From: Procambarus clarkii
Lineage: Eukaryota > Arthropoda > Malacostraca > Decapoda > Cambaridae
Assembly: GCF_040958095.1 (NCBI RefSeq)
Contig: NC_091156.1
Coordinates: 19,081,202 to 19,145,201, forward strand
DNA length: 64,000 nt
Direction: 5' to 3'
Made by a program: the position numbers and the translations under genes. A model generated the notes under the pieces. It was not told the DNA's origin. It made no database searches and was given only the letters and a program-made list of their open reading frames with translations. Positions 21,034 through 32,540 of the stretch are shown here, in pieces (position 1 is the stretch's first letter; the number at the start of each line of letters is the position of its first letter).

Positions 21034-21592
21034 CAGTATATACAAGTCTTTAGAGAAGAACATTTTATTATGCAAAACAATTTATATCATGCATATAATG
21101 CTTAAAATTCTTAAATATAAATGTGTACATGATACTGGCCTCAACGACTTTTTTTTTTTTCAACCTGGCATGAATATTTAAACTTTTGAACCTGTTCATT
21201 ATTTTTCTATAGACAGATATAGAAGGAATGAATAGTATATTATTGTCAAAATAAGAATTATCTTAGTAACCATTTTGCTGGGACACCTTGTGCTTTTTGT
21301 TCTCATAGTGTATAAAAAGACACATTTATCTTGTTTGAAGTTTTAATTATATTTATATTTTGTAAAGATCTGCATTTTCTGTATATTTAAAATGCAGAAG
21401 AAACAAATAATATAATACAAAACACGGGCCAAGAAACATCCCGGCCATATGTGTTCCATAAACTTTGAATATCATCATTTATACAATACAATCAAACATA
21501 AATATTACAGGATTGTTTTAATGGTCTATGGTTTTGGTATTTATATTCAATTTTTAATAAAAGGATGCAGTTTCCATATAAACTTTGGTATA
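21034..21592. other. Intergenic, nothing recognised
   Basis: AT-rich, no gene or named repeat. Confidence 0.5.
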
Positions 21593-21800
21593 AAAATCCA
21601 GCATAGAATGTAATGATATGACACTTTCTGGGTGAGCCCCGGTGGCTCTTTGAAGTTATACACCGAGATGGTTCCCATCTACCAGGTCACATCAGCCATG
21701 GAGTTTGATAGGCCTACTGGGGATCAGAGCCATTGAACCTAAACCCTATTGAGTTAGGAAGGAACCAGATCGCTGATTAGCAAAATAGCAAATAAATAGC
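21593..21800. mobile_element. TIR element, left part
   Basis: AAAAATCCAGCATAGAATGT leads into GTAATGATATG, TTCTGGGTGAGCCCCGGTGG and CTACCAGGTCACATCAGCCA, the left terminus and adjoining interior of the 0.53-kb family. The rest is lost. Confidence 0.7.
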
Positions 21801-22009
21801 AAAATTGTACTACCTAATTAACTCCATGTAACCTACCTCACCCCTAAAATGTCAACCCATGTTTACTATTTTAAACAATGCTGTTTGTTGACCAAATTGT
21901 ATTTTTGCTATTTTTTCTGCCATGTTCCCTCCCTTTTATTTTTTTTATTTTCTCAACACAATTTATACTTTATCTCAATTAGTCTTAAGTTTTAGTCTTA
22001 GTGTTTTTC

Positions 22010-22148
22010 CTGCCTGGAACGTTTTGCGTGATAGTGGCTTTAGGCATTGTATGTACTAGCTCCATCTATAAATACATCAACGTTTTGTATCTCGCCTTGT
22101 ATGTATGTACTTTACCTGAATACATATTTGATTTGATTTGATTTGACG
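22010..22148 (+). mobile_element. LINE/SINE-type 3' tail
   Basis: GGAACGTTTTGCGTGATAGT plus GGCTTTAGGCATTGTATGTA matches, with divergence, the CCCGAAACGCTGCGCGTGCT tails at 34.9, 36.1, 51.5 and 59.2 kb. It ends in (TTTGA)n at 22130-22146. Confidence 0.6.
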
Positions 22149-22149
22149 T

Positions 22150-22980
22150 TGACCAACGGAGCCCACGTCAGCCAGTCATCAAGGGAGGCTAAAACGAGCC
22201 ACTTTGGCTTGGGCGAAGTGTGTGAATATACATGGATCCAAATTGGACCCAAACAGGAGAATCCAAAAGTAGTAAGCTTGCCACCTCTTAAAACTTAACT
22301 AATCCCTGAACCTCGGGTGTATTGGAATTGGCCAATAGGCATCCTGGAGATCCAGGAAGATCATCCATGCATCCACCTCCAGTACGAGATAGAGCTTGGA
22401 CAATGGTTATCTGGAACGAAGGGCAGTAAATGAACTGGTTCAGCTTTGACAGTTCGATGATGAATCAAAGGTCTGGTGAGTCCCATCTTGGAACCAGGAG
22501 GAGGCAGAAAACCCACTGAAGCAATGTAGCCATTTTAACCATGCTGGAAACCACCCATTCCAGGATGACCCAATGCAAATGAGAGGTGAGAGGAAGAAGT
22601 CCACCCAGAAAGACCTAAATGGGAGGCGGAGGATTATCTCCACCACAGGCCCAAAAAGCTCACAAATTGTGGAACCAAGAGGCTGTAAACTGGGCGAGGA
22701 CTTTCTTCACCCACCACTTCTCTGTCAAAAGAGTGAACTGCAGAAGAACCACCATGAATCATGAGAAACCAATGCCTTCCATGAAGAGCAAACACAGCGC
22801 TGACCATACGGAGAAGGACCAGCAGAAGGAAGTACTTGTGACTTGAAACCTGCTCCACAGAAAGTCTGACCCACAGCTGGTGATGCCCCAGCTCTACTTG
22901 ACTGCCTCCAAGGATGGGAACAAGACCCCTTGAGAGCAAAAGAGGCCCGAAAAGGAAGTCTGTGCATGAAGGCTGTTTGA
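22150..22980 (-). mobile_element. DIRS-like reverse transcriptase relic
   Basis: Minus-strand frames read MIFLDLQDAYWPIPIHPRFR near 22355-22330 and ASLDDWLTWAPLVN near 22190-22150. LDLQDAY..IPIHP and (Y)LDDWLVWA are the catalytic signatures of DIRS-type reverse transcriptase. Frames are interrupted by stops and a frameshift, and the usual first residue of the (Y)LDDW box is Ser here. The upstream part (22650-22980) has open but unassigned frames. Confidence 0.7.
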
Positions 22981-23389
22981 ATGTAAATTGGTCTTTGTGT
23001 CTATAGTTTGGGTTTAGTGCCGTGTTGCATGTTAACTCAGGTTAATTCCATGGCATGAATTCACTGTTGTCATCATGAATTCACAGACATTTGTTACATC
23101 TTGCTTCTTATTGCCCCGTGTGGAGTGTTAAATATGTTTCTACAAGAGTTAAATAAGACCATTTATTTAAAAGGTCAGATGTATTTCACCCATAGCCATT
23201 GATCTGCCTACCAGATGCAAATGTCAAAACATTAATGAATTTAAAATCCAGCATGTTAAATCATTAGTACAAATGGAGGGACCTTTGACAAGCTGCCAGC
23301 ATCCTGTCCTCGTCAAGGCCACTAGAAAGATAGTGGCCCTCAGGTTAATGAATAGCAGTTAATACCGACTTATTAAGTACTGTATTTAT
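22981..23389. other. Intergenic, nothing recognised
   Basis: No coding or repeat signal identified. Confidence 0.5.
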
Positions 23390-23860
23390 ATAGTGACTTG
23401 CTATGATAATTTCTGTGAGGAGCCCCTTGAGGTTCCCTGCATCTACTATGCTGATATAGTGCCAAACTACTTGATGCCATCAGTTGCAGAACTTTTTTTT
23501 TTTTTTTTAGGCCTATCGGACACAGTGAGTCAGAACCCTCTAAGAGAGGCACAGGGAGCAGTGGCATGTACAGTATAATAAAATTTCTATGAATTTATAT
23601 CAGCCACGACCTAGGGAAGGCACCCATAAAGTCAGCAATACAGAACAGACCACCTAGTTAGAAGTGAGACTACAGCCTTAAAACCCCCAAAAAGAATTCT
23701 TTCCCCCAACAATGTAAACAAACGATCGAAAACTCTCAAAACTAGCGCAAGCTCATTTGCTCCACCTTCCCTCGTCATTTGGGAGGGGGGGGGAGGCAAT
23801 TGGGGGTCATCCAGCCACTCCACTCAGTTCCTTGCTGATAGTAGGAATGTGAGGGGGTCC
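23390..23860. mobile_element. TIR element, left part, diverged
   Basis: AATTTCTGTGAGGAGCCCC, TTGAGGTTCCCTGCATCTAC and GCAGAACAGACCACC-type phrases match the left half of the 0.53-kb family (compare 12025-12560). Poly-T and G tracts interrupt it. Confidence 0.5.
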
Positions 23861-24039
23861 TCTGTCGCTGTGGCTAGTGCATCCCGTTTTTTCAACTTAG
23901 TGGGGGTTTTGCCTTAGTGGCTGTTCCTGTGGACTTTGGTGCAGTGCGAGCCAGGACTTGAGAGTGCTTGGAGCTGCATGCATCGTCAGGTGCAGTCACA
24001 GTGAGAGGTGTTAGCTGGAGCTCCGATTGTAGTAACATT

Positions 24040-24900
24040 ATTATAGCAATAATAGAAGGATTAGTGAAGGAATTGATGAATCTAGTTGGAACTCTGAGAG
24101 CAGAGATGGATTCCCTACGAGAGGAGGTATGACAGCTGAAACATCGGGAAGAAACGAAGGAGACCAATATTAACAAGACCTCGTCGTGGAAGGTCGTTAA
24201 GGACAGTGGTCTTAAGAAGAACTTGACATGGCCGCCTACAGACACCCTAAGGACATCAAATTCATTTGCCGTGTTGGAAGACGAATGCTGTGGTGAGCCT
24301 GCAGTTCACTCGAAACGGAAATCAACGAAGAGCTATGAAGCACAGGCCCCTTAAAATGCTCAGAAAGTTAAGGAGGTACCTAAACGAAATTTGGTTGTGG
24401 GAGATTCCCAGGTGAGGTATTTAGACAGGACGTTTTGAGCCAGAGATAGGGGGAACAGGTTAAGGGTCTGCTATCCGGGAGCTGGAATTGGAGATATTGT
24501 TAACATGAAAGATATTATGACGGGAATTGGGAACAAACCTATTATTTGTATTAGTGCAGGGGGTAGTGATGTTACACGAGTTAGGAGTGAGGAACTGAAA
24601 GAAATTTAACAAAGCCATAGAATTAGGAGCAAGGGAGGAATCTCGATCATATGTGGCATTCTTCCAAGATAGAGCGTTGGGAATGAATGGTTGTCGAGGG
24701 CACTTGGTGTCAATTGCCGGCTGGAAAGACATTGCAAATCAAATGCCATATCTTTCATAGACAACTGGGAACACTTCTATGGAAGAAATTAAATGTATGC
24801 TCGGGATGAGGTGCATCTATCAAGGGCTGGGGTTGTTGCTGTTGCGAACTCGTTGGAACCAGTGGTCAGAGGTGTTTGTTTGGGTTTAAACTGTTAGTAG
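24040..24900 (+). pseudogene. CR1 ORF1 relic: coiled coil and SGNH/GDSL-like esterase
   Basis: The frame starts with a heptad-like segment (IIEGLVKELMNLVGTLRAEM...). At 24391 it reads LVVGDSQVRYLD, matching block I of SGNH hydrolases, where GDS supplies the Ser nucleophile. ICISAGGSDV near 24550 corresponds to the glycine-containing block. YARDEVHLSRAG near 24798 supplies the Asp-x-x-His pair. Esterase-type ORF1 proteins are known in CR1/L2 LINEs and are thought to bind RNA or membranes. Several in-frame stops (for example after RTF at 24438) break it. Confidence 0.75.
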
Positions 24901-25029
24901 ATAGTGGTATGGGAATTGATAGGGAGGAAGGAGGTAATAAAAGTATGTGTTTGTTGGAGAAACAAATTGGCAAAATGATCAGGGAAAGAGAAGGGCCTCA
25001 AAATAACAATTCACTTAGGATATATTGCA

Positions 25030-27805
25030 TTAACAGTAGAAGTCTAAGAAACTAAATAAACGAGTTAAATGCTCTTGTCTGCACAGAAAAAATAGATATT
25101 ATTGCACTTACCGAAACGTGGATGAATGTAGAAAATAGAGAACTATTAGCTGAATATCAAATAAATGGATTTAAACTATTTCACACAGATATTAGACGAG
25201 AAGGGGGAGTAGCCATATATGTTAGGGACAATTTGAAACGTAGTCTCAAAGAGGGAATCAAAACTGAGCCCACACAAACTATTTGGATAGAATTAAACGA
25301 AAAAGCAAAAAATATTATAATAGGAGTTATATATAGGCCACCAAATTTAGACAGAATGGAAGCAAAGCATTTATGGGATGAAATATCTAGAGCATCTAGA
25401 TCTAACAGTATTTGTCATGGATGACTTGAATTTTAGTGGAATAAACTGGGTGAACAAAACGGGGAATAATGAAGCAGAAGATTTTCTAGAATTAATTGAT
25501 GATTGCTTTCTTACGCAACATGTTAAGGAACCAACGCGAGGAAATAATATTTTGGATTTAGTGTTAACTAACAGAGAAACACAAATTAAGGCCATGGAAA
25601 TAGGGAGTGAGCTAGGGAACAGTGATCATAAAGAAATCAGATTTAGCATAGAATGGAATAGATCTGTAGGAGAAAATGTTGTTAAAGTGCCTGATTTTCG
25701 AAAAGCTGATTTCAATTGCCTAAGAATTTTTTGGGGTCAAATAGATTGGAATGTCTTGGGGATGGGGAGTGGGCTAGACGTGAACCCAGCGATAGGTGAC
25801 GGAAAAGAGGATTTCGATGTGGGTTCAAAATATAACTTATTTAAAAATATTCTAAGCAAAGCCCAGGAACGTAGTATACCATATAAATTGAATAGATCGA
25901 ATACTAATGATCCAAAGTGGATAACAAAGGATCTGAAGAACCTTATAGGTAAAAAGAGAGCGTGGTACAAAAGGATTAAAATGGGGAAGTTAGTTTAGAA
26001 CAGGAATTCGTACAACTGGTTAGAAATGTTAAAAAAGAGATAAGGAAAGCAAAAAGAAACTACGAAGTTCGCATAGCAGGGCAAGCGAAGACAAATCCTA
26101 AAGGTTTTTTTCAGTTATATCGAACTAAGACTAGGGAAAGGATAGGTCCATTAAAAACTGAGACAGGTCAAATAACAGATAATGACGAGGAGATGAGTAG
26201 TATTTTTTAATAAATATTTTATATTTGTATTTACTAAACAGGAACTTAACAATATGCTTTCAGCCGAACAAATATATGTGGGTGGGGACGAGGACAGGTT
26301 GACTAGTTTAGCAGTTACCAAGGAAGATGTAATTAAACAAATAGTAAAACTAAAACCAAACAAATCCCCAGGGCCGGATGAAGTGTTTGCCAAAGGGTTC
26401 TTAAAGAATGCAAAGAGGAGCTTTCCGAGCCACTGTCTACCATATTTAATAAATCAAGAGTTAGGTAGAGTGCCAGAGTCATGGAAGGTAGCTAATGTGG
26501 TACCAATTTTTAAGAAAGGAGATAGATCACTTGCGTCAAACTATCGGCCAATTAGCCTAACGTCTATTGTGGGAAAGTTACTTGAATCGATAATTGCAAA
26601 TACAACTCGTCTTCATATTGAAAAACATAAATTAATAAATGAGTCGCAACATGGTTTTACAAATGGTCGTTCATGTTTAACAAATTTGCTATCTTTTTAT
26701 TCCAGCATAGTTGAGGCAGTTGATAGTGGTAAGGATTGTGATGTTGTGTACCTTGACTTGAGCAAAGCTTTTGATACAGTGCCACATGAAAGACTGATTT
26801 AAAAAATAGAGGCTCATGGTATTGGGGGTGCTATATTAAGTTGGATTAGGGCATGGCTATTCCAAAGGAAACAGTATACACGGGGCTAAGTCAGAGTAGG
26901 ATAATGTTGTTAGTGGAGTACCTCAGGGCTTTGTCTTGGGCCCTCTGTTGTTTATAATATATATAAATGATTTAGATTCAGGTTTGAGTAGCAACATCTG
27001 CAAATTTGCAGATACAAAAATCGGTAGGGAAATTAACACGGAAGAAGACTATCACTTCAAGTTGATCTAAATAGGATTTTGAAATGGTCAAAAGATTAGC
27101 AGATGCAGGTTAATGCTGATAAATGTAAAGTTCTGAGGCTAGGTAATGATGATAGTTACAAAATAGGAGCTAGATGGTATTGAGATTGCGAAGTCGGATT
27201 GCGAAAGGGATCTGGGAGTTATGATTAGTAAGAATTTAAAACAAAAGGATCAATGCATAAATGTTCGTAATAAGGCAAATAGGACACTGGGGTTTATTAA
27301 TCGAAGCGTTAGTAACAAGACACCTGGTGTGGTTCTTCAGCTATATCTTGCTCTGGTTAGGCCCCATTTAGATTATGTAGTTCAGTTTTGGTCACCGTAC
27401 TATAGAATGGATATAAATTCACTTGAACGTATTCAGCGTAGGATGACTAAGTTAATTCCCAAAATTAGAAATCTTTCATATAAAGAAAGATTAACAAAGC
27501 TTAAGTTGCATTCACTGGAAAGGGGAAGAGTTAGGGGTGACATGATAGAGGTTTACAAGTGGGTGAATGGCCACAACAAAGGGGATATTAATAGGCTATT
27601 AAAAGTATCAACACAAGACAGAACACGAAACAATGGGTATAAATTGGATAAATTTAGATTTAGGAAAGACTTGGGTAAATACTGGTTTGGTAACAGGGTT
27701 GTTGATTTGTGGAACCAATTACCGCGTAACGTGGTGGAGGTGGGGTCCCTCGATTGTTTCAAGCGCGGGTTGGACATATATACGAGTGGGATTGGGAGGT
27801 TATAG
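25030..27805 (+). pseudogene. CR1 ORF2 relic: AP endonuclease and reverse transcriptase
   Basis: Endonuclease blocks: INSRSLRN, IIALTETWMN (catalytic Glu), GGVAIYVRDN, GVIYRPPN, VMDDLNFSGINW (in place of the usual GDFN), ILDLVLTNR and LGNSDH. Reverse transcriptase blocks: PNKSPGPDEV, NVVPIFKKGDR, NYRPISLTSIVGKLLE, QHGFTNGRSC and VYLDLSKAFDTVPHERLI. At 27005-27013 the catalytic FADD box reads FAD-T, one Asp codon short. The C-terminus (27221-27805) is open: HLDYVVQFWSPYY, LERIQRRMTKLIP and WNQLPRNVVE. At least one frameshift separates the two endonuclease segments near 25400, and a run of stops occupies 26000-26200 and 26800-27180. Confidence 0.9.
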
Positions 27806-28059
27806 ATAGGAGCTGCCTCGTATGGGCCAATATGCCTTCTGCAGTTGCCTTTGTTCTTATGTTCTTATGCACTCAGGTCTTTCTATGGGTGCTCCTTTAG
27901 TGCTGCCCTTGTGCTGCCTGGGTTATCTTCCCTGGAGTATTTGGGGATTTGCCTTTTAGGGGTCCTCATTGCTTATTTTGGGCCTCACCCTGGGTGATTC
28001 AATGTCTTTGACTTTTACTACACTACACACAGAAATCACAATTGCATGATGCATCAAAT

Positions 28060-28211
28060 GAACAAATCCACAAGGGCCGTGACGAGGATTCGAACCTGCG
28101 TCCGAGAGCATCCCAGACGCTGCCCTGTCGAAGCTCAGTCGATTAAGGCAGAGTCTTGGAGGCTCTCGGACGCAGGTTCGAATCCTCGTCACGGCCCTTG
28201 TGGATTTGTTC
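28060..28211. mobile_element. Foldback with tRNA-like promoter boxes
   Basis: Arms 28060-28124 and 28147-28211 pair, the outer 50 bp perfectly. The right half read on + contains AGCTCAGTCGATTAAGGCAG, a near A-box, and GGTTCGAATCC, a perfect B-box, with spacing and CGGACGCAGG arm typical of tRNA genes. The left arm carries the same B-box in reverse. No 3' acceptor stem pairs with a 5' strand, so it is not a functional tRNA gene. Confidence 0.75.
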
Positions 28212-31200
28212 GTCTTTGACTTCTCTCAGGTAGGGTGCAAGTTTGGCTGGAGGGGGGCACTGTAGCTTGCATGACATTACTAGTGCATGAGGTTGGCCTT
28301 CACAGCCTTGTAATTGAACTGTGTTGGCCTACTATTCTTTTTTCTTGTATTGTATATTCTTTGTATATGTCCCAGCATACTGTTGTACCTCTTAAGAATA
28401 TTTGGAGAGCCGATGTGGTGTATGGGTATATACCGGCATAGCATTCCCAGTCCCTGGGCTTACCTGCAGGCCTTGGATAACCCCCATGAGTTTCAGTGGT
28501 CCTTGTGGTATTGCCACTGTCCCCGTTCTGGCTTTGAGCGAGTTCTGGGTTGTGCATTGTCTGTGCCATGTGGTGACGTTTGGTCAGTCTGCCTCCGCTT
28601 GCTGCCTGTTGGGTCTGTGACATCCTTCACCCTGAGTAATGTAAGACTGGATCCCTTTGTGATGCTTGCCTTCAGACCCACCTGTTGTGGTTTGGGCTTT
28701 TCAGGCAGCGACTACTTGTGACTTTGGTTTTCAGTGGGCAGCGGTTGAGGTTTTGTGCTCGACTGGATGCTCGGGAGCTGCCCTGGTTGCTGCTAGCGTT
28801 CTGAAATTGGTGGTGTTGGGGGTTTCTCCTTTGGTTCTGTCTCCGTTTTTCATCCTTTTCAGACGTTGTTTACCATTCCTTTCAACCTCATCCCTCCTAC
28901 TTCCAACCCCAATGCAGCTGAGGGTTTCGGGGTTGGGGATTAAGTGTGGGATGTGGTTCGGTTAGCTCCGGGGATTATTGCCCCTTTCAATTCAGAGGCA
29001 GTTGAGTCTATCGGTACTACCGAGGCTTCTAGGATTTCCTTTCCACATAACCTCATTAAGGCCAGCTCTCCTTCCTTTAAAGCCTCTTCGTTGGACTCCA
29101 CTTCTCAATCCAGGGCAGTGAACATGGAAATTGGCTCTGCCCTGATGCCCTCTACCGCAGTTCCCGAGGCGTGGGGGAGGCAAGTTGGTTGTGGGGCCCT
29201 TGGGCTCTTATGACCCTCTATTGACTGTCATGCCTTTTGTCTTTTCAGGTCTTTTGTTTGCAGAGGGGGCTTTATCTCTCCTTTCCCTGTAGGTTTTAGA
29301 TTGAGTTCAGTCCCGCAAGCGTTGGGATCGGCGCCCCGCAGGTGCTTGCCTTTTCATGGAGGCTTGTGTGGCTTCCTTTTGTGCCTCCTGCATGTTGCAG
29401 TTTTCCCTTGTTCTTTGGGGTTCCAGCTTGGAGCATTGAGCATTCCAGTCCGTTGCTTTATTGGCCGGCATACATTCTTTTGGTGCTTCACACCTTTTTG
29501 TCATGCCCTCATTTTTTGTGATGGGGTTTTTCGGCCGGGCTTCGGGCATCTCAAGGGGCAGCCATCTTGGTGCTTCTCATTGACTGCTTATTTGCTCCTG
29601 CCTTTCTTGAAGTGTTGCAGGACTCCTTGGAGCGTTAGGGACTCACTCCCATTTGAGGACTTCGTTGCTTGGCATTATCTTCGCCCTGTTTGGTGCGTTG
29701 GGGGTCTTGGGCTTTCCGTACTGTCCCGGGTAAGGAGTGTTATTGGCTGAGCTGCGGCCGGCGCAGCTTGCATACACAGCAGCCGACGATTCTCTGGCTG
29801 CCAGTTTGTTGTGTGTCTTCCCGGTTTGGTGCCTTCTTTTGATAATTACCTTGCCTTGTTGTGTGTCTTTGGGGATTTTGTTTTTCTTTCTAGCGATTTC
29901 GCTTTTTGTTACCGGCGGTGGTCTGCCTAGCTTCTTATTAGGCAAGCCTAGGTTGCGTTGGTGGTGGTCCTCTGTTGCTCCTTAGGTTTCACTGCTGCTT
30001 CTGGTGGTCAGTTTGCCGGCGGACTGACAGGGTTCTACTGGTTTAGTGCCTGGGCTTCCCATAGGGCTTACTCAACTTACGGGCCATGGAAAACCCCAGT
30101 AGGCTTGGGGGTACCATGGATGTGTCTTCAGGGTCTTCTCTCGCCTTGTGTGAAGTTGAAGGTTGTTCGTCACCCCTGCCTTAGGGAGATGATCATCCGT
30201 ACTTCCTCCGTCATGTTGCATGTTGGGTCGGTGACACCTCCGACCGGAGTCTTACGGGAATTGTTCTTCAATTTACCCATACCTTGTCTGATGTTCTGCG
30301 GCTGCATTGCATGCTCGATTCTCCTTATTGCAATGGGCCAGGTTGGTTGCCCAGTTGAAGGCCCCAGAGCTACCTCGCTTGGTGGTACCCAAGCGAGGCA
30401 TCCCGGTCCCGCTTGGGTTTCGGGACCGGGATGTTAGCTTCGACCTTGATTTCTTTCGTACCCCGCTTCCTTCTCAGGTGGGCGTAGTTCACCCTGTTCC
30501 TCCCTCCCTGCTCCCAGCTCCCAAACGTCTGAGTGTTTGGGGGTCGGGAGGGGGATTAGTTCAGGATGGGGCTCGGGTGGCTTCGGGTGCTGCCTCTTCT
30601 GATTCGGGCACGGAGGTTCCCTCTTGGCCTGATTGTCCTGCTGGGGCTTCTGAGTCAACCCACCAGACTCCCGCCTTGGAAGCTTTTCCCCTGGACTACA
30701 CCATTTTCTTCAGGGGTGGTGGGCGTGGATGAGGGCTCTGTCCCAGGGGCCTTTTTGGGGGGATTCCTGGGGCTTGAGGGAGTCCAATTGGAGTTCTTTG
30801 GCTCCTTTTGACCCTATTTGGGCCCTTGTGTCCTCTAGCCTCTAGGCAGGTGTAGTTGTTTCGGGGAAGGGGTTTTTCGTCCCCTCCCATTTCTGAATTG
30901 GTATTCCCATATTTGCTGGTATGGTTTATGCACCCTCACGTCAGACGCATCCATCTTTTGCATGGATGTTTTGTACTGGGGAAAAAAAACGAATAAATTA
31001 ATAAAATGTCTTTAACGTGTGGTTCACCATACATTATTTGCCCGTTATTTTATGGTGCTTTTGGTACCCCTGCTATTACCTTCTCTCTGACCAGCGGTTC
31101 GTTGGTTATATTTTTGATCAAGTACTTTGCTATACAGATTGTGACGTTTGGGTTTTCAGTGTCATATTGTGTTGTTGCGACTGGCCACCGAGGCAGCGCA

Positions 31201-31280
31201 CCGGTCGTGGCGCACCATCCCACACCTGTGGTTTGTTGTCATTCCAAACCTTGCATATGACAGCTGGGCGGTTAAAAGTT
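28212..31280. other. GT-rich block of unknown origin
   Basis: About 3 kb strongly enriched in G and T on the + strand, with many overlapping open frames and no motif I recognise. Strong hairpins occur, for example CCTCGCTTGG / CCAAGCGAGG near 30371-30396 and CATCCCGGTCCC / GGGACCGGGATG near 30399-30435. CCCGGTTTGGTGCCTTCTTT then TGATAATTAC at 29820-29850 is the tail motif of the I-type LINE at 41.2 kb. Probably a decayed retroelement. The open frames should not be taken as genes. Confidence 0.4.
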
Positions 31281-31284
31281 TATC

Positions 31285-31350
31285 ATTCTTTTCCCGATTT
31301 TGGGAAAAGAATTGGTGCATTAATGAAATGTTGCATTTCATTAATGCACC
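31285..31350. repeat. Two adjacent perfect hairpins
   Basis: ATTCTTTTCCC (31285-31295) pairs with GGGAAAAGAAT (31302-31312). Directly beside it GGTGCATTAATGAAATG (31314-31330) pairs with CATTTCATTAATGCACC (31334-31350) around TTG. Confidence 0.85.
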
Positions 31351-31479
31351 GTTGTCCTTACCGGTACCTCAGTCCTTTATTTCTGTGTGATATGTCACAG
31401 GTGTGAGTTATGTTTGCTATGAAATGCGTGGGGAGGTGTGTGCTTCCCTCATCACTGCCGGCGTGTCGTCTGTAGTTTT

Positions 31480-31960
31480 GGTAAGTTTGTACTCAATTTG
31501 TTGTACTCTTCTAGTTGTGCTTGCAGGGGTTGTGCTTCGGCTCTTTGGGCTCGCCTCTCACCCTTCTTTCTACTGGTGTACACATTCCCGAGCTCGAGCT
31601 CCTGCGTCTGCGATCATAAGTTTGATCTTATGTGAGGTGTCACTGCACTGCCTCCTGCATTTTCTTTCCTTACTACTCTGGACACAGAGGTGTGTCCACG
31701 ACACGTTCTGTGTCTGGACACACCTTTCTTTCTGAGGTGTGTGGCTCCTTTGGGTACTCGGCTTCCACCTATGTCCTATTATGGGTGTTCCAATCGTATT
31801 GATTCATCCATCTTTTTCTATCCTGTCCATTCCCCCGAGGAATTGTGGGTGGTGGTCACGTCTCCCGGACTTGTGTTCCCGGGGCAGTGTTGTCTTGTGT
31901 ACGAGACTGTGTTGTGTTACCTCGGTCTTGGGTTTCAAGATTGTGGTCATTGCCTTGTTT
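31480..31960 (-). mobile_element. Degenerate LINE 3'-end, minus strand
   Basis: The order TGTACTC...CTAGTTGTGCTTGCAGGGG, GCTCTTTGGGCTCGCCTCTC and TGTCCATTCCCCCGAGGAAT parallels the LINE ends at 34261-34870 and 46502-46935 (reversed). Divergence is high. A hairpin GGTGTGTCCA / TGGACACACC lies at 31690-31725. Confidence 0.45.
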
Positions 31961-32035
31961 TCTTTATTTTATTAGTGGCACAGATTTTGTGCCTAGCGAC
32001 CTTGCTCGGTCTCCTCGTCCTGCTAGGCCGCCAGG

Positions 32036-32195
32036 AAATGTGTGTTTATCTCTCAGAATGTTTGGTAATATGTTTATTGTTTGTGATGTGTGTGTATGTA
32101 TGTATTAACACGATGTACTGAACGGGGTGAGAATATCTTGAGCTACCTCATCCCTTTGTGTGTATTTTACATCAATAAACTTATTTCAATTCAAT
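32036..32195 (+). mobile_element. 160-bp retroposon flanked by a 15-bp target duplication
   Basis: TGCTAGGCCGCCAGG at 32021-32035 recurs at 32196-32210. Between them AAATGTGTGTTTATCTCTCA...AATAAACTTATTTCAATTCAAT ends in a (TTCAA)-type tail. The same element, reversed, is at 12124-12311. It is probably the 3' end of an RTE-like LINE or a SINE using its machinery. Confidence 0.88.
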
Positions 32196-32319
32196 TGCTA
32201 GGCCGCCAGGTATCTCAGGAACCTCCCAGGCCCTGCACGGCCTTGTGTTGCGGTGAGGAGACTGTCGCGGCCGTCACTCTCTTCTTCGCCTTGAGACCTG
32301 CGGTGCTGCCACCTCCTGA

Positions 32320-32500
32320 TTGATTGATTGATTGATGAAGATTAAGCCACCCAAAAGGTGGCACGGGCATGAATAGCCCGTAAGTGGTGGCCCTTTTGAG
32401 CCATTACCAGTATCAAAAGATGATACTGGAGATCTGTGGAGGCGCAACTGCACCCTGCGTGACGGGAGATGTCTCCCGGACCAAATGGTGAACCACCTCC
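32320..32500 (-). mobile_element. LINE tail with (TTGA)n
   Basis: TGATTGATTGATTGATGAAG then CCACCCAAAAGGTGGCACGG and GCATGAATAGCCCGTAAG form a hairpin-bearing 3' tail read on the minus strand. A diverged relative is at 39905-39975 (GATTGATGATGATTG...GCCGCCGAAGGCGGC). Confidence 0.55.
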
Positions 32501-32540
32501 TGGGTAAGTCAGTGATTTTTTTTTTTACTTACCTGTGGGG

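Larger units (their letters stand above)
23900..27880 (+). mobile_element. Nearly full-length, inactivated CR1-type LINE
   Basis: About 4 kb with the layout ORF1 (coiled coil plus SGNH esterase-like), AP endonuclease, reverse transcriptase and a short 3' UTR. It ends in GTTCTTATGTTCTTATG, an 8-bp repeated terminus as in the CR1 clade. Many stops and frameshifts show it is dead. Tail fragments of related copies lie at 3320-3945, 19900 and 20274. It is the longest single element in the window. Confidence 0.9.

Noticed and set aside
28074..28198. Functional tRNA gene
   Set aside because: A- and B-boxes are present but the acceptor stem does not close and the sequence is an inverted dimer. Similar doubts apply to 36912, 59350 and 43860, which are SINE heads.
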